A stretch of 64,000 bases of DNA, from positions 19,126-83,125 of the forward strand of contig JAVBWK010000002.1 of assembly GCA_036677505.1 (NCBI GenBank). Direction: 5' to 3'. Below are positions 8,458 through 15,713 of this stretch, piece by piece. Both the position numbers and the translations under genes were made by a program. Position 1 is the first letter of the stretch, and each line of letters starts with the position of its first letter. The stretch is from UBA2227 sp036677505. GTDB lineage: Bacteria; Bacillota_I; Bacilli_A; Erysipelotrichales; Erysipelotrichaceae. The notes under the pieces were generated by a model, which was given only the letters and a program-made list of their open reading frames with translations, was not told the DNA's origin and made no database searches.

Positions 8458-8533
8458 GCCGACTTAGCTCAATTGGCAGAGCAACTGATTTGTAATCAGT
8501 AGGTTGTAGGTTCAAGTCCTATAGTCGGCACCA
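8458..8533 (+). tRNA. tRNA-Thr (anticodon TGT)
   Basis: Acceptor GCCGACT / AGTCGGC, anticodon loop TTTGTAA, CCA encoded. Confidence 0.97.
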
Positions 8534-8546
8534 TTCCAGTATTTCT

Positions 8547-8631
8547 GGGGGGATAGCGAAGTGGCTAAACGCGGTTGACTGTAAATCAACTCTCCCTGAG
8601 TTCGGCGGTTCGAATCCGTCTCCCCCCACCA
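8547..8631 (+). tRNA. tRNA-Tyr (anticodon GTA)
   Basis: Acceptor GGGGGGA / TCCCCCC, anticodon loop CTGTAAA, long variable arm as expected for a class II tRNA (85 bases), CCA encoded. The GTA anticodon is a queuosine-modified species, relevant to the tgt-queA-queH genes at 25.3-28.2 kb. Confidence 0.97.
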
Positions 8632-8639
8632 TTACTCAA

Positions 8640-8715
8640 TGGGGTATAGCCAAGCGGTAAGGCATCAGACTTTGACTCTGACATCTCCATGGTTCGAATC
8701 CATGTACCCCAGCCA
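8640..8715 (+). tRNA. tRNA-Gln (anticodon TTG)
   Basis: Acceptor TGGGGTA / TACCCCA, anticodon loop CTTTGAC, G discriminator, CCA encoded. Confidence 0.96.
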
Positions 8716-8722
8716 ATTAAGT

Positions 8723-8798
8723 GACCCGTTAGCTCAGGTGGTAGAGCAACTGACTTTTAATCAGTGGGTCGAAGGTTCGAGTCCTTTACGGGTCACCA
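8723..8798 (+). tRNA. tRNA-Lys (anticodon TTT)
   Basis: Acceptor GACCCGT / ACGGGTC, anticodon loop CTTTTAA, CCA encoded. Confidence 0.97.
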
Positions 8799-8802
8799 AA
8801 TC

Positions 8803-8876
8803 GCGGATGTAGTTCAATGGTAGAACTTCAGCCTTCCAAGCTGACTACGTGGGTTCGATTCCCATCATCCGCTCCA
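8803..8876 (+). tRNA. tRNA-Gly (anticodon TCC)
   Basis: Acceptor GCGGATG / CATCCGC, anticodon loop CTTCCAA, U discriminator, CCA encoded. Last of the array. Confidence 0.97.
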
Positions 8877-8886
8877 CAAACAAAAC

Positions 8887-8908
8887 AAACTGCGAAAGCA
8901 GTTTTTTG
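8887..8908 (+). terminator. Terminator of the tRNA cluster
   Basis: AAACTGC / GCAGTTT with a GAAA tetraloop followed by TTT, 10 bases after the tRNA-Gly CCA. Confidence 0.85.
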
Positions 8909-8977
8909 TTGTGGCAAAAAACGAACCGACGTAGGAAAACCCATATCAACCGATTATATAATAACAGGTGATCAAAA

Positions 8978-10012
8978 ATGTACTTAACTTCGAAGATTGT
9001 TCTTCATCCGACACTTCAGCAGCAGATAACTCTGAAACAGTTGATAGAGATTTACAGAAACGAGGTAAACCAATGCCTTAAAACATTCATTGAAAATCAA
9101 AAAATAACATGGATACCTTACACGAAACTAAACAAATATTTACCATGGGAATCAAAAAAAGAGGTAATTAAAGAAGCTTCAAAGATATACAATGATAACA
9201 TAAATAAAAGAATTGATCGTGAACATAACCTAAGTTTCAAAGGTGATTACTGCAAGTGGCATTGCGATAGTTTTACTCTCGGCAGCAAGTTGCATCTGCA
9301 AGTGAGTCAAAACTCAGAGATGGTCGTTGATTATTACGCAGATGATTATCAGAGAAATTTGCTTGCTTCAGGACACTTGACATCACTAAAAATAAGTATA
9401 GTAAATAAGAAATGGTTATGCTATATCAAAATTCTGAAACCTGACCCTCAGCCCTTTGGTGAATATGTAATGGGAGTTGATTTGGGAATAAAAGTTCCTG
9501 CCGTTGCAGCGACATCAACAGGGAAAATCAAATTCTTTGGAAATGGAAGGCAGATTCGGTTTATTTGCACTCATCAGACAAGCAAATTAAGTAAGCTTAT
9601 GAAAGAGAAGAGATTCAAACTTATTAGGATGATGAATCAGAAGTGGGGTAATAAACTGCTGTCTATCGATCATCAAATCAGTAAAGCAATTATTGATTTT
9701 GCAGTGAAGGAGAACGTAAAGACAATCTATTTGGAGAATCTGAAACTTATTCAAAAAAAGACGAATACTTCAAAAAGGATATCTACCTGGTCATATACAA
9801 GACTTAAGTCGTTTATTGAGTATAAAGCGTGTATAAATGGAATTGAAGTAAAAGTTATCAATCCACAGAATACATCCAAAAGATGCCCGGAATGCAGCAA
9901 ACTAAATCAAAGTCATCTGAGAGAATATTCATGCAGTTGCGGGTACACTAATCATAGAGATATCGTTGGAGCAATAAATATTTGCAACTATAATTCGCGA
10001 AAATCGAATTAG
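8978..10012 (+). CDS. tnpB: TnpB-family RNA-guided nuclease (IS605/IS1341-type, solo)
   Basis: A 344-residue OrfB/TnpB protein. The RuvC-like catalytic triad appears intact: Asp168 in GVDLGIKV, Glu253 in YLENLK and Asp328 in NHRDIVGA. The zinc ribbon is Cys303, Cys306, Cys319 and Cys321. The canonical NPQNTSKRCPEC segment precedes the last motif. Characterised TnpB proteins cut DNA guided by an RNA made from the right end of their element. There is no Y1 or serine TnpA transposase beside it, so this is a solo copy, either immobile or moved in trans. It sits 101 bases after the last tRNA. Codon use is more AT-rich than its neighbours. Start ATG 8978 has only a weak ribosome site (AGGTGAT). Confidence 0.92.
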   Translation: MYLTSKIVLHPTLQQQITLKQLIEIYRNEVNQCLKTFIENQKITWIPYTKLNKYLPWESKKEVIKEASKIYNDNINKRIDREHNLSFKGDYCKWHCDSFTLGSKLHLQVSQNSEMVVDYYADDYQRNLLASGHLTSLKISIVNKKWLCYIKILKPDPQPFGEYVMGVDLGIKVPAVAATSTGKIKFFGNGRQIRFICTHQTSKLSKLMKEKRFKLIRMMNQKWGNKLLSIDHQISKAIIDFAVKENVKTIYLENLKLIQKKTNTSKRISTWSYTRLKSFIEYKACINGIEVKVINPQNTSKRCPECSKLNQSHLREYSCSCGYTNHRDIVGAINICNYNSRKSN

Positions 10013-10060
10013 CCCTTTATGCTATAGGCACTGTAAAGGGAAGGGTCATGGTGGTCCCTA
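9985..10060 (+). ncRNA. Candidate omega-RNA / right-end structure of the TnpB element
   Basis: Directly at and after the tnpB stop are two stacked hairpins: AATTCG / CGAATT (9992-9997 with 10005-10010) and CCCTTTA / TAAAGGG (10013-10019 with 10034-10040) with an inner TGC / GCA pair. In known TnpB elements the guide RNA scaffold is encoded here and its guide comes from flanking DNA just past the right end. The exact right end was not determined, so the 3' boundary and guide are unknown. Confidence 0.4.
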
Positions 10061-10129
10061 ATACATGAAATCTTAACTGAACACCGTGCGGATCGAACCA
10101 ACCGTTAACCATCTGATTGATGATAAATA

Positions 10130-10157
10130 ACTCAGTACCAATGTACTGAGTATTTTT
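10130..10157 (+). terminator. Terminator downstream of the TnpB locus
   Basis: ACTCAGTAC / GTACTGAGT, loop CAAT, then ATTTTT. It separates the TnpB locus from the nitroreductase promoter. Confidence 0.85.
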
Positions 10158-10176
10158 AAATCCGGTTAATCGAAAT

Positions 10177-10204
10177 TGCTTTTGATATCTCAGCAATCTA
10201 TAAT
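10177..10204 (+). promoter_or_regulatory. Promoter of the nitroreductase gene
   Basis: TTGCTT (10177-10182), 16-base spacer, TATAAT (10199-10204); 35 bases before the start codon. Confidence 0.65.
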
Positions 10205-10239
10205 GATAATATAAAGCTAAACACAAAAATGGAGGTAAT

Positions 10240-11004
10240 ATGAGTAAAGAAATGATCAAAGTTCAATTATCACATCGTACAATTCGCGAATTTACATCAA
10301 CCCCTGTAGATGAAGAAACTATAAAAACGTTAATGGAGGTAGCCCGTCGTACAGCAACATCCAATGGTATGCAATCAACATCCATCATTCGAATCACTGA
10401 TCCAATCGTGAAAAGACAAGTTACAGATATATGCAAACAAGAGTATGTTTTCCGTGCTCCTGTGTTGTATATCTTTGTCGCTGATTGTTACAGAAACATG
10501 CGAATTGCCAATGATAAAGGATGCAATGAAGAAAGTGCAGGAGACATGGATCGTTTCTTTCAGGCAGTCACTGATACTTGTCTGGCTGCACAGAATGTTG
10601 TCAATGCCGCCGAGTCGTTAGGGCTTGGTGCACTTTATCTTGGAAGCACATTAAATGATGCTGCTAAAATGATTGAAGTCCTTCAGCTTCCCAAGTTGAC
10701 ATTCCCGGTCGTTGGTTTAGGTTTGGGGTACCCAAATCAGAATCCAAGCCTGAAGCCCAGACTGGACAACAAATTTAAAGTATTCGAAAATAAATATGAA
10801 GTGTTTGATAACTATCTCGAAAGCATTGCGGATTATGATGAAGAAATGCAAACATACTACGATTTACGAAATTCCAATCAACGGGTCGACAGTTTCAGCA
10901 ATCAAATCATAACCAAACTCATATCTCCAAGTCCTAAAAGACAAGAGATCTTGAATGTGATCCGTGACCAAGGGTTCATTCTAAAGCTAAAAGAACCTCA
11001 GTAA
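10240..11004 (+). CDS. NfsA/NfrA-type flavin oxidoreductase (nitroreductase family)
   Basis: A 254-residue FMN-dependent NAD(P)H oxidoreductase. The N-terminal HRTIREFTSTPVDEETI and the ATSNGMQSTSII segment are the FMN-phosphate binding signature of the NfsA/NfrA branch. GLGLGYPNQNPSLKPRL is the central glycine-rich motif. Such enzymes reduce nitro compounds, flavins, quinones or disulfides; the physiological substrate is not evident. ATG 10240 follows GGAGG. The next gene (D-2-hydroxyacid dehydrogenase) begins 26 bases later with its own ribosome site, so they may be cotranscribed. Confidence 0.87.
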   Translation: MSKEMIKVQLSHRTIREFTSTPVDEETIKTLMEVARRTATSNGMQSTSIIRITDPIVKRQVTDICKQEYVFRAPVLYIFVADCYRNMRIANDKGCNEESAGDMDRFFQAVTDTCLAAQNVVNAAESLGLGALYLGSTLNDAAKMIEVLQLPKLTFPVVGLGLGYPNQNPSLKPRLDNKFKVFENKYEVFDNYLESIADYDEEMQTYYDLRNSNQRVDSFSNQIITKLISPSPKRQEILNVIRDQGFILKLKEPQ

Positions 11005-11029
11005 GTCAGACTGTAAAGGAGAGCAGTTT

Positions 11030-11959
11030 ATGAAAATAATGTTTGTAGATATGCCCGAGATTGAAAAACAATGCAGACCTTTTTTCAATAGTACAGATAT
11101 TGAATGTTATCATTACTATTCAAATGAACCAGAATCATTACCATTGGAAGAAATCGAAGTCATCATAGGATTCCCAAAGCGGAATCTACTCGAACCTCAA
11201 ACGATGCCTAATTTAAAAATGATTCAATTACCAAGCGCCGGCTATGACAAAATTCCGTTGGATGATCTCAAAAAAAGAGGAATCATTTGTGCGAATGCAT
11301 CTGGTGTCTATAGTATCCCGATAGCTGAATGGGTCATCGCCAAAATATTGGAAATCATCAAACAAAGCCGATATTACTATCAAAACCAAGAAAAACTCGT
11401 ATGGAAAAAAAACTACAATATGTTTGAGTTGCCTGGTATGAGGGCATTGATATTCGGAACAGGATCTATCGGACAACAGATTGCTAAGCGGTTAAGAGCA
11501 TTTGATGTCATTGTCGATGGCGTAAACAGTGATGGAAGAGAAATCATGTACTTTAATCAGTGCCTCAACATGGAAAATGGAAAAAAAGCATCAGGTAATT
11601 ATGAAATCTTGATATTCTCATTACCAAATAATAAACACACAGCCGGTTTGGTGAATTCTGATTTCTTAGCTAATGTAAAAAAGAACGTCATAATTATCAA
11701 CGTCGGCCGCGGAACCCTGATCAGTGAACCAGACTTGATGGATGCACTAAACAAAGAGAAAATCCGTGGAGTGGCATTGGATGTGACAGAAAAAGAACCA
11801 CTGCCAGTCTCAAGTGAACTCTGGACTCATCCCAACGTTATCATCTCACCGCACAGCTCGTTTATTTCTGACAAAATAGATCAACGCAGAGTAGAATTAA
11901 TTACTTTCAATGTCCTTGCTTATTACCAAAATCAAGAGATTAAAAACAGAATCATATGA
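11030..11959 (+). CDS. D-2-hydroxyacid dehydrogenase family protein
   Basis: A 309-residue NAD(P)-dependent dehydrogenase that reduces a 2-keto acid to its D-2-hydroxy acid, or the reverse. The Rossmann motif GTGSIGQQIAKRL, the substrate-site Arg in NVGRGTLI, the conserved Glu in DVTEKEPLP and the acid-base His in ISPHSS are all visible. The N-terminal catalytic domain is rather divergent, so the exact substrate (phosphoglycerate, glyoxylate or other) is not assignable. AAAGGAG precedes ATG 11030. The region 10.2-12.1 kb is more AT-rich than flanking housekeeping genes. Confidence 0.85.
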   Translation: MKIMFVDMPEIEKQCRPFFNSTDIECYHYYSNEPESLPLEEIEVIIGFPKRNLLEPQTMPNLKMIQLPSAGYDKIPLDDLKKRGIICANASGVYSIPIAEWVIAKILEIIKQSRYYYQNQEKLVWKKNYNMFELPGMRALIFGTGSIGQQIAKRLRAFDVIVDGVNSDGREIMYFNQCLNMENGKKASGNYEILIFSLPNNKHTAGLVNSDFLANVKKNVIIINVGRGTLISEPDLMDALNKEKIRGVALDVTEKEPLPVSSELWTHPNVIISPHSSFISDKIDQRRVELITFNVLAYYQNQEIKNRII

Positions 11960-11970
11960 GTGCATATCTT

Positions 11971-11999
11971 TTGTAAACGATTTATTTACATGCTATAAT
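11971..11999 (+). promoter_or_regulatory. Promoter for a short transcript upstream of the patatin gene
   Basis: TTGTAA (11971-11976), 17-base spacer, TATAAT (11994-11999) with an extended TG. Predicted start near 12005. Confidence 0.75.
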
Positions 12000-12004
12000 C
12001 TCGT

Positions 12005-12151
12005 CAGTTAGATATAACTAACACTTCATTCATCTAAATTTCAACCAATCTACCAATGGTTGCTTACCTCCCTAAAATACGTGAACACCTTAGCCGGTTC
12101 ACAAGATGATGAAGAATAGACAGAGTGCCCCCATCACACTCTGTCTTTTTT
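12005..12151 (+). ncRNA. Candidate structured small RNA, about 147 nt
   Basis: No coding frame fits this interval. It has its own promoter and a terminator (AGACAGAGTG / CACTCTGTCT, 12118-12127 with 12137-12146, then T6). In between: a 5' hairpin GTTAG / CTAAC (12007-12022). Next is a long helix pairing CTTCATTCATCT (12024-12035) with AGATGATGAAG (12104-12114, one bulge), enclosing CAACCA / TGGTTG (12042-12062) and GTGAAC / GTTCAC (12081-12102). The unpaired ACCTCCCT (12066-12073) between these arms is anti-Shine-Dalgarno-like. It could be a trans-acting sRNA, or a riboswitch/attenuator leader for the patatin gene 53 bases downstream. It matches no class I recognise. Confidence 0.6.
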
Positions 12152-12204
12152 GTAATAGAAAATGAAATGTGATATATTTTTATAAAAGAAACGAAGGAAT
12201 CATC

Positions 12205-13101
12205 ATGTTCAGTAAAGAAAAAATAGGGTTAGCTTTATCCGGTGGCGGTATAAAAGCTTATGTGCAAATCCCTTTGATCCAATTTCTTGATCAGCATCAA
12301 GTAAAGATCGATGTGGTTGCCGGAACAAGTATGGGCTCAGTGATCGGCAGTCTGCTAGCATGTGGTGCAGACTCCAAACAATTGTCTGAAATCATGCTGG
12401 AATTAGAAAAATACTTCATCGACCAACAGATTTTCTTTCGACCGAATTTGAAAGTTTTGCCGTTTGCAAAGGAAAGGATTGATGGTTTTGTTGATGGTGA
12501 TGAACTTGAAACAGTCCTTGAAAACTATTACAAGAGATTCGGTGTAGAAAATATCCGTGATGTGAAAGTGCCAATCGCTATCAATGCTGTCGATCTAAAC
12601 ACCGGGAAAACCGTCATTTTTACATCTCATGCCCATTTGTTCAGCCAAAGACTGGATTGGATCATCATTGACGATGTAAAATTGTCCACTGCTGTTCGCG
12701 CATCCTGCTCACTCCCTTTAGTCTTCTCAACAAAAAAATACCAGCAACTGAAGTTGGTCGATGGCGGTATACTGATGAACCTCCCAGTACAGCCTTGCAA
12801 AGAGATGGGTGCAGACCACGTCATTTCGGTAACCATGTTCGATGAACAGGCAACCTCCGTAAATGACTCCATGATTTCGGTTCTGATGAGATCGGTCGAA
12901 ATTTTCTCACATGCCAACCGTCAGCTCAACATCCACGAAGGCGACTACAATTTCAACGTTCCTACCTCTCAATACAATCTTCTTGATGTCGGTAAGGGCA
13001 GCGAAATCATAGAACTATCCAAGCAAGCTATCAATGAAGAAGAACAAGATATTTTAAAAGTCATAAATCAATGGCATCAACCATTGAAATATCCGAAATA
13101 A
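12205..13101 (+). CDS. Patatin-like phospholipase (RssA/YchK type)
   Basis: A 298-residue serine lipid acyl hydrolase. The oxyanion-hole motif SGGGIKAY is at the N-terminus, the nucleophile elbow AGTSMGS carries the catalytic Ser, and VDGGILMN carries the catalytic Asp, completing the patatin dyad. No signal peptide, so it is probably cytoplasmic and acts at the membrane's inner face. ATG 12205 with AAGGA upstream puts the glycine-rich motif in the expected place; an upstream in-frame ATG at 12169 lacks a ribosome site. The aldo/keto reductase gene follows 12 bases later and is probably cotranscribed. Confidence 0.9.
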   Translation: MFSKEKIGLALSGGGIKAYVQIPLIQFLDQHQVKIDVVAGTSMGSVIGSLLACGADSKQLSEIMLELEKYFIDQQIFFRPNLKVLPFAKERIDGFVDGDELETVLENYYKRFGVENIRDVKVPIAINAVDLNTGKTVIFTSHAHLFSQRLDWIIIDDVKLSTAVRASCSLPLVFSTKKYQQLKLVDGGILMNLPVQPCKEMGADHVISVTMFDEQATSVNDSMISVLMRSVEIFSHANRQLNIHEGDYNFNVPTSQYNLLDVGKGSEIIELSKQAINEEEQDILKVINQWHQPLKYPK

Positions 13102-13113
13102 GGAGGAAAAGAA

Positions 13114-13920
13114 ATGTTTAGGAAATTAAGTAACGGAGTAAATATCCCGATCATTGGTTATGGAACCTTCAAAATCCCGAATGATCAAGCCGCTGCAGCT
13201 GTCAAGATTGCAATCGAAGAAGGATACCGACACATCGATACTGCCGCCATCTATCGAAATGAAGCTGGAGTCGGACAAGGTATCAAAGACAGCCATATCA
13301 AAAGGGAAGACATTTTCCTGACAACCAAATGCTGGAACGAAGATCAAGGCTATAGAAAAACACTTGATGCTTTCGAGAAAAGTTGCCAGAGACTGCAAAC
13401 CGATTATATTGATTTATATCTTATTCACTGGCCCAAACCATTGAATCACGAAACATGGCGGGCATTTGAAGAACTTTACGAAAAAGGACGGATAAGAGCG
13501 ATTGGTGTATCGAATTTTCATCAGCATCATTTTGATAAGCTTATGGAAACCGCAAAAATCAAACCAATGGTCAATCAAATCGAGTACACCCCTCGCTTAA
13601 CGCAACAACCGTTAAAATCCTTTCTAGAAAAGGAAGGGGTCGCGATGGAATCGTGGAGTCCGTTGATGAGAGGAAAGGTTTCACACATCCCCTTACTGCT
13701 TGATTTATCCGAAAAGTACAAAAAAACAGTCGCTCAAATCGTTATCCGGTGGAACATCGATACCAATGTCATTGTTATTCCGAAAAGTGTGACTCCTTCA
13801 CGCATAAAAGAAAACTTCGATGTCTTTGGTTTCAAACTAGAACCAAAAGATATCGAAGCGATAAATAATCTTAATCAGGACCTTCGGACAGGCCCGGATC
13901 CTGACAATATTGATTTCTAG
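13114..13920 (+). CDS. Aldo/keto reductase
   Basis: A 268-residue NADPH-dependent TIM-barrel reductase of aldehydes and ketones, close to the 2,5-diketo-D-gluconate reductase/YvgN group. The catalytic tetrad is visible: Asp and Tyr in HIDTAAIYRNE, Lys in TTKCWN and His in LIHWPKP. The C-terminal IPKSVTPSRIKEN segment is the NADPH-binding signature. AAGGAGG precedes ATG 13114. Its 3' end overlaps the terminator shared with mutY. Confidence 0.93.
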   Translation: MFRKLSNGVNIPIIGYGTFKIPNDQAAAAVKIAIEEGYRHIDTAAIYRNEAGVGQGIKDSHIKREDIFLTTKCWNEDQGYRKTLDAFEKSCQRLQTDYIDLYLIHWPKPLNHETWRAFEELYEKGRIRAIGVSNFHQHHFDKLMETAKIKPMVNQIEYTPRLTQQPLKSFLEKEGVAMESWSPLMRGKVSHIPLLLDLSEKYKKTVAQIVIRWNIDTNVIVIPKSVTPSRIKENFDVFGFKLEPKDIEAINNLNQDLRTGPDPDNIDF

Positions 13921-13943
13921 AGCGGTGTTAATCGCTCTTTTTT
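13919..13943. terminator. Terminator between the aldo/keto reductase and mutY
   Basis: AGAGCG / CGCTCT with an 8-base loop, followed by T6 on the plus strand. It includes the last codons of mutY, read from the other side. Confidence 0.75.
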
Positions 13944-14926
13944 AAGATCTTTGTCAGGATTTTGCGATGAGCCGATATCCAAGCCTGTGAATCAATCTCA
14001 GATAATGAGATCCACCGGTAATAATCAGGAAGATCGACACCTTCCGCCAGGGCGGACCTTAGCACGGTCATTTCCCATATCTTGTGACTGTAGATGTGCT
14101 TGAGATTAAAAAGAATCTCCTCAGTCACAAAACGTTCATCTTCATCACGAACCTGGGGCAGCCGGAGATAACCCTCCATGAGTCCATCAGACCAATCGGT
14201 TGAAACCAGCAAACGGTCATGATTCATTATAAAATGAACATTATAAAACTCATTGGCCGGTTTCTTTGCTGAACTTTTTACAGGATACTGATTCACGGCC
14301 CCGTGTCGGTAAGCCAAACACTTGTCTTTCAATGGGCATTTTGTACATTCAGGAGAAGCAGGCTTGCATATCAGAGCTCCAAGCTCCATCAAGCCTTGAG
14401 TGAAATCGGATGGTTCTGATCCAACCATCCACTCATCCAAAACACCCGCAACATATTTCTTCGTTGAATCTTTAACGATATCATGCGGGGACATTAATAC
14501 TCGGCTGACAACCCGCAAAACATTGCCATCTACGGCAGCTATCGGTTGATCAAAGGCGATAGATAAAATAGCTGCAGCCGTATATTCTCCAATGCCGGGA
14601 ATCTTTATGACATTGGCATAATCCGATGGGAAAATCCCGTCAAATTCATCGACGATCATTTTCGAACCCTTCCACAGCATTCTGGCTCTTCTATAATAAC
14701 CAAGACCTTCCCAGGCTTTCAAGATCTCAGCTTCTGATGCGGATGCACAAGCATGAACATCTGGAAATTTCTCCATCCATCGCAGATAATAAGGAAGCAT
14801 CGTATCAATACGGGTCTGTTGAGCCATGATTTCACTGACCCACACGGAATATGGGTCTTTACTGCCTCGAAAGGGCAATTCTCTTTTATTTTCGCTATAC
14901 CAACGGACCAGTTCTGTAGCTATCAT
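13928..14926 (-). CDS. mutY: A/G-specific adenine glycosylase MutY
   Basis: Removes adenine mispaired with 8-oxoguanine. The catalytic Glu is in VSEIMAQQT, the helix-hairpin-helix is IPGIGEYTAAAI with the catalytic Asp in AAVDGNVLRV, and the 4Fe-4S loop has four cysteines (CKPASPECTKCPLKDKC). A C-terminal NUDIX-like domain follows, as expected for 8-oxoG recognition. ATG 14926 has GAGGTG six bases upstream and gives the family N-terminus; upstream in-frame ATGs fall in the promoter. A TATAAT lies directly upstream, beyond the terminator of the candidate ncRNA. Confidence 0.95.
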   Translation of the reverse strand: MIATELVRWYSENKRELPFRGSKDPYSVWVSEIMAQQTRIDTMLPYYLRWMEKFPDVHACASASEAEILKAWEGLGYYRRARMLWKGSKMIVDEFDGIFPSDYANVIKIPGIGEYTAAAILSIAFDQPIAAVDGNVLRVVSRVLMSPHDIVKDSTKKYVAGVLDEWMVGSEPSDFTQGLMELGALICKPASPECTKCPLKDKCLAYRHGAVNQYPVKSSAKKPANEFYNVHFIMNHDRLLVSTDWSDGLMEGYLRLPQVRDEDERFVTEEILFNLKHIYSHKIWEMTVLRSALAEGVDLPDYYRWISLSEIDSQAWISAHRKILTKILKKSD

Positions 14927-14959
14927 CGTTATCACCTCATCCATTATAACAAAACATTG

Positions 14960-15142
14960 AAAAAAGTGCTTGCGCACTTCTTTCTTTCATTTAATTGGTG
15001 AACTTGAACAACATCAGTTTATAGTGCGTTACATGCCATAAGGGTTCACCTTTACTTCGAAACAAGGAGGGAAGAATGATGCTTCGTTGGTCGACATGGC
15101 TACAAACTGACGAAAAAGGTTATGTTGCCAACTCAAGTTGGT
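14960..15142 (-). ncRNA. Candidate structured small RNA, about 183 nt, upstream of mutY
   Basis: This stretch has no supported gene but has a promoter and a terminator on the minus strand: AAGTGC / GCACTT with a GCAA loop and T run (14964-14979). Outer helices fold the RNA on itself: AACTTGA with TCAAGTT, CAACAT with ATGTTG, and CAGTTTGTAG with CTATAAACTG (10 pairs, one G-U). The apical half contains the anti-Shine-Dalgarno-like TTCCCTCCTT (complement of 15064-15073). Length and rod-like fold recall 6S RNA, but I do not see the usual 6S core sequence. It shares CGTCAGTT, CCTCC and GTGAACxCCTTA blocks with the candidate at 12005-12151. Confidence 0.6.
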
Positions 15143-15148
15143 AGACCC

Positions 15149-15177
15149 ATTATAACAAAGGATGAAAATAAATTCAA
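15149..15177 (-). promoter_or_regulatory. Promoter of the candidate ncRNA upstream of mutY
   Basis: On the minus strand TTGAAT (15177-15172), exactly 17 bases, TATAAT (15154-15149). Predicted start near 15142. Confidence 0.75.
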
Positions 15178-15252
15178 CTTTTACAGAAAGTTTTTCACAA
15201 AATTTTCACTTGCAGATCAAGTTAAGCATAAAGTAAAATAAAAAATGCCAAA

Positions 15253-15528
15253 TCACTTTTGTTTATTGGTCAAAGACAGGACTTTTTTGTAACCGGATCC
15301 CTTAATCAATGCACGGTTGACTCTGGAAATCGTGGCACTGCTGACTGATGTTTTTTTCTCGATAAACTCGTATGTGTGACCCTGCGACAATAACTCTGCA
15401 ACCCACAAACGATCAGTCATGTCGTCGATCTCCTTGTACGTACAGATATCATCCAGGAAATCCCGGGCATCTTCGATGGTCTTGCAGGAAATAAAAGCTT
15501 CATATAGTCTCAACTGTTTGTCATTCAT
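15253..15528 (-). CDS. TrpR-related protein YerC/YecD family
   Basis: A 91-residue DNA-binding protein of the TrpR-like superfamily found widely in Bacillota. The helix-turn-helix lies at about residues 48-72 (LLSQGHTYEFIEKK then SSATISRVNRAL). No trp operon is nearby and its regulon is not evident here. GCGAGG lies upstream of ATG 15528. It appears monocistronic; 110 bases downstream is the ncRNA promoter. Confidence 0.85.
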   Translation of the reverse strand: MNDKQLRLYEAFISCKTIEDARDFLDDICTYKEIDDMTDRLWVAELLSQGHTYEFIEKKTSVSSATISRVNRALIKGSGYKKVLSLTNKQK

Positions 15529-15655
15529 AATAGATACCTCGCAAGTCCATCATATCAAAAACGCACCAAATACTCCATATTAGGAAGAAAATAATCCATT
15601 TGTGTGCACTTAATTCTGTTTTGTCAATAAATGTGTCATTATATCCAATCACATG

Positions 15656-15685
15656 ATTGTTATGTCATGACAATTCGATTATAAT
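15656..15685 (+). promoter_or_regulatory. Promoter region with a palindromic operator candidate
   Basis: ATTGT-TATGTCATG-ACAAT (15656-15674) contains the perfect palindrome TGTCATGACA and covers the -35 region of a TATAAT (15680-15685). It lies 29 bases before the methyltransferase-GH3-HD-GYP operon. The palindrome suggests a dimeric regulator, but none is identified. Confidence 0.4.
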
Positions 15686-15713
15686 TTACTCGTATTACAT
15701 AAAGGGAAAGAAT

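Noticed and set aside
10017..10259. An 80-codon minus-strand frame downstream of tnpB, containing the peptide NGWFDPHGVQLRF.
   Set aside because: It reads through the tnpB terminator and the nitroreductase promoter, and its N-terminal part covers the nitroreductase start. The central peptide could be a gene remnant but I cannot match it to a family.
14960..15142. Naming the minus-strand RNA as 6S RNA (ssrS).
   Set aside because: The size and rod-like helices fit, but the characteristic 6S core sequence was not found. Kept as an unnamed candidate ncRNA.
15076..15144. A 22-codon frame with three Trp codons after AAGGAGGGAAGA, near a TrpR-like gene, suggesting a leader peptide.
   Set aside because: It lies antisense to the candidate ncRNA, has no promoter on its strand, no attenuator after it and no downstream gene for about 570 bases. 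The ribosome-site-like sequence is better explained as the complement of the RNA's CCTCC motif.
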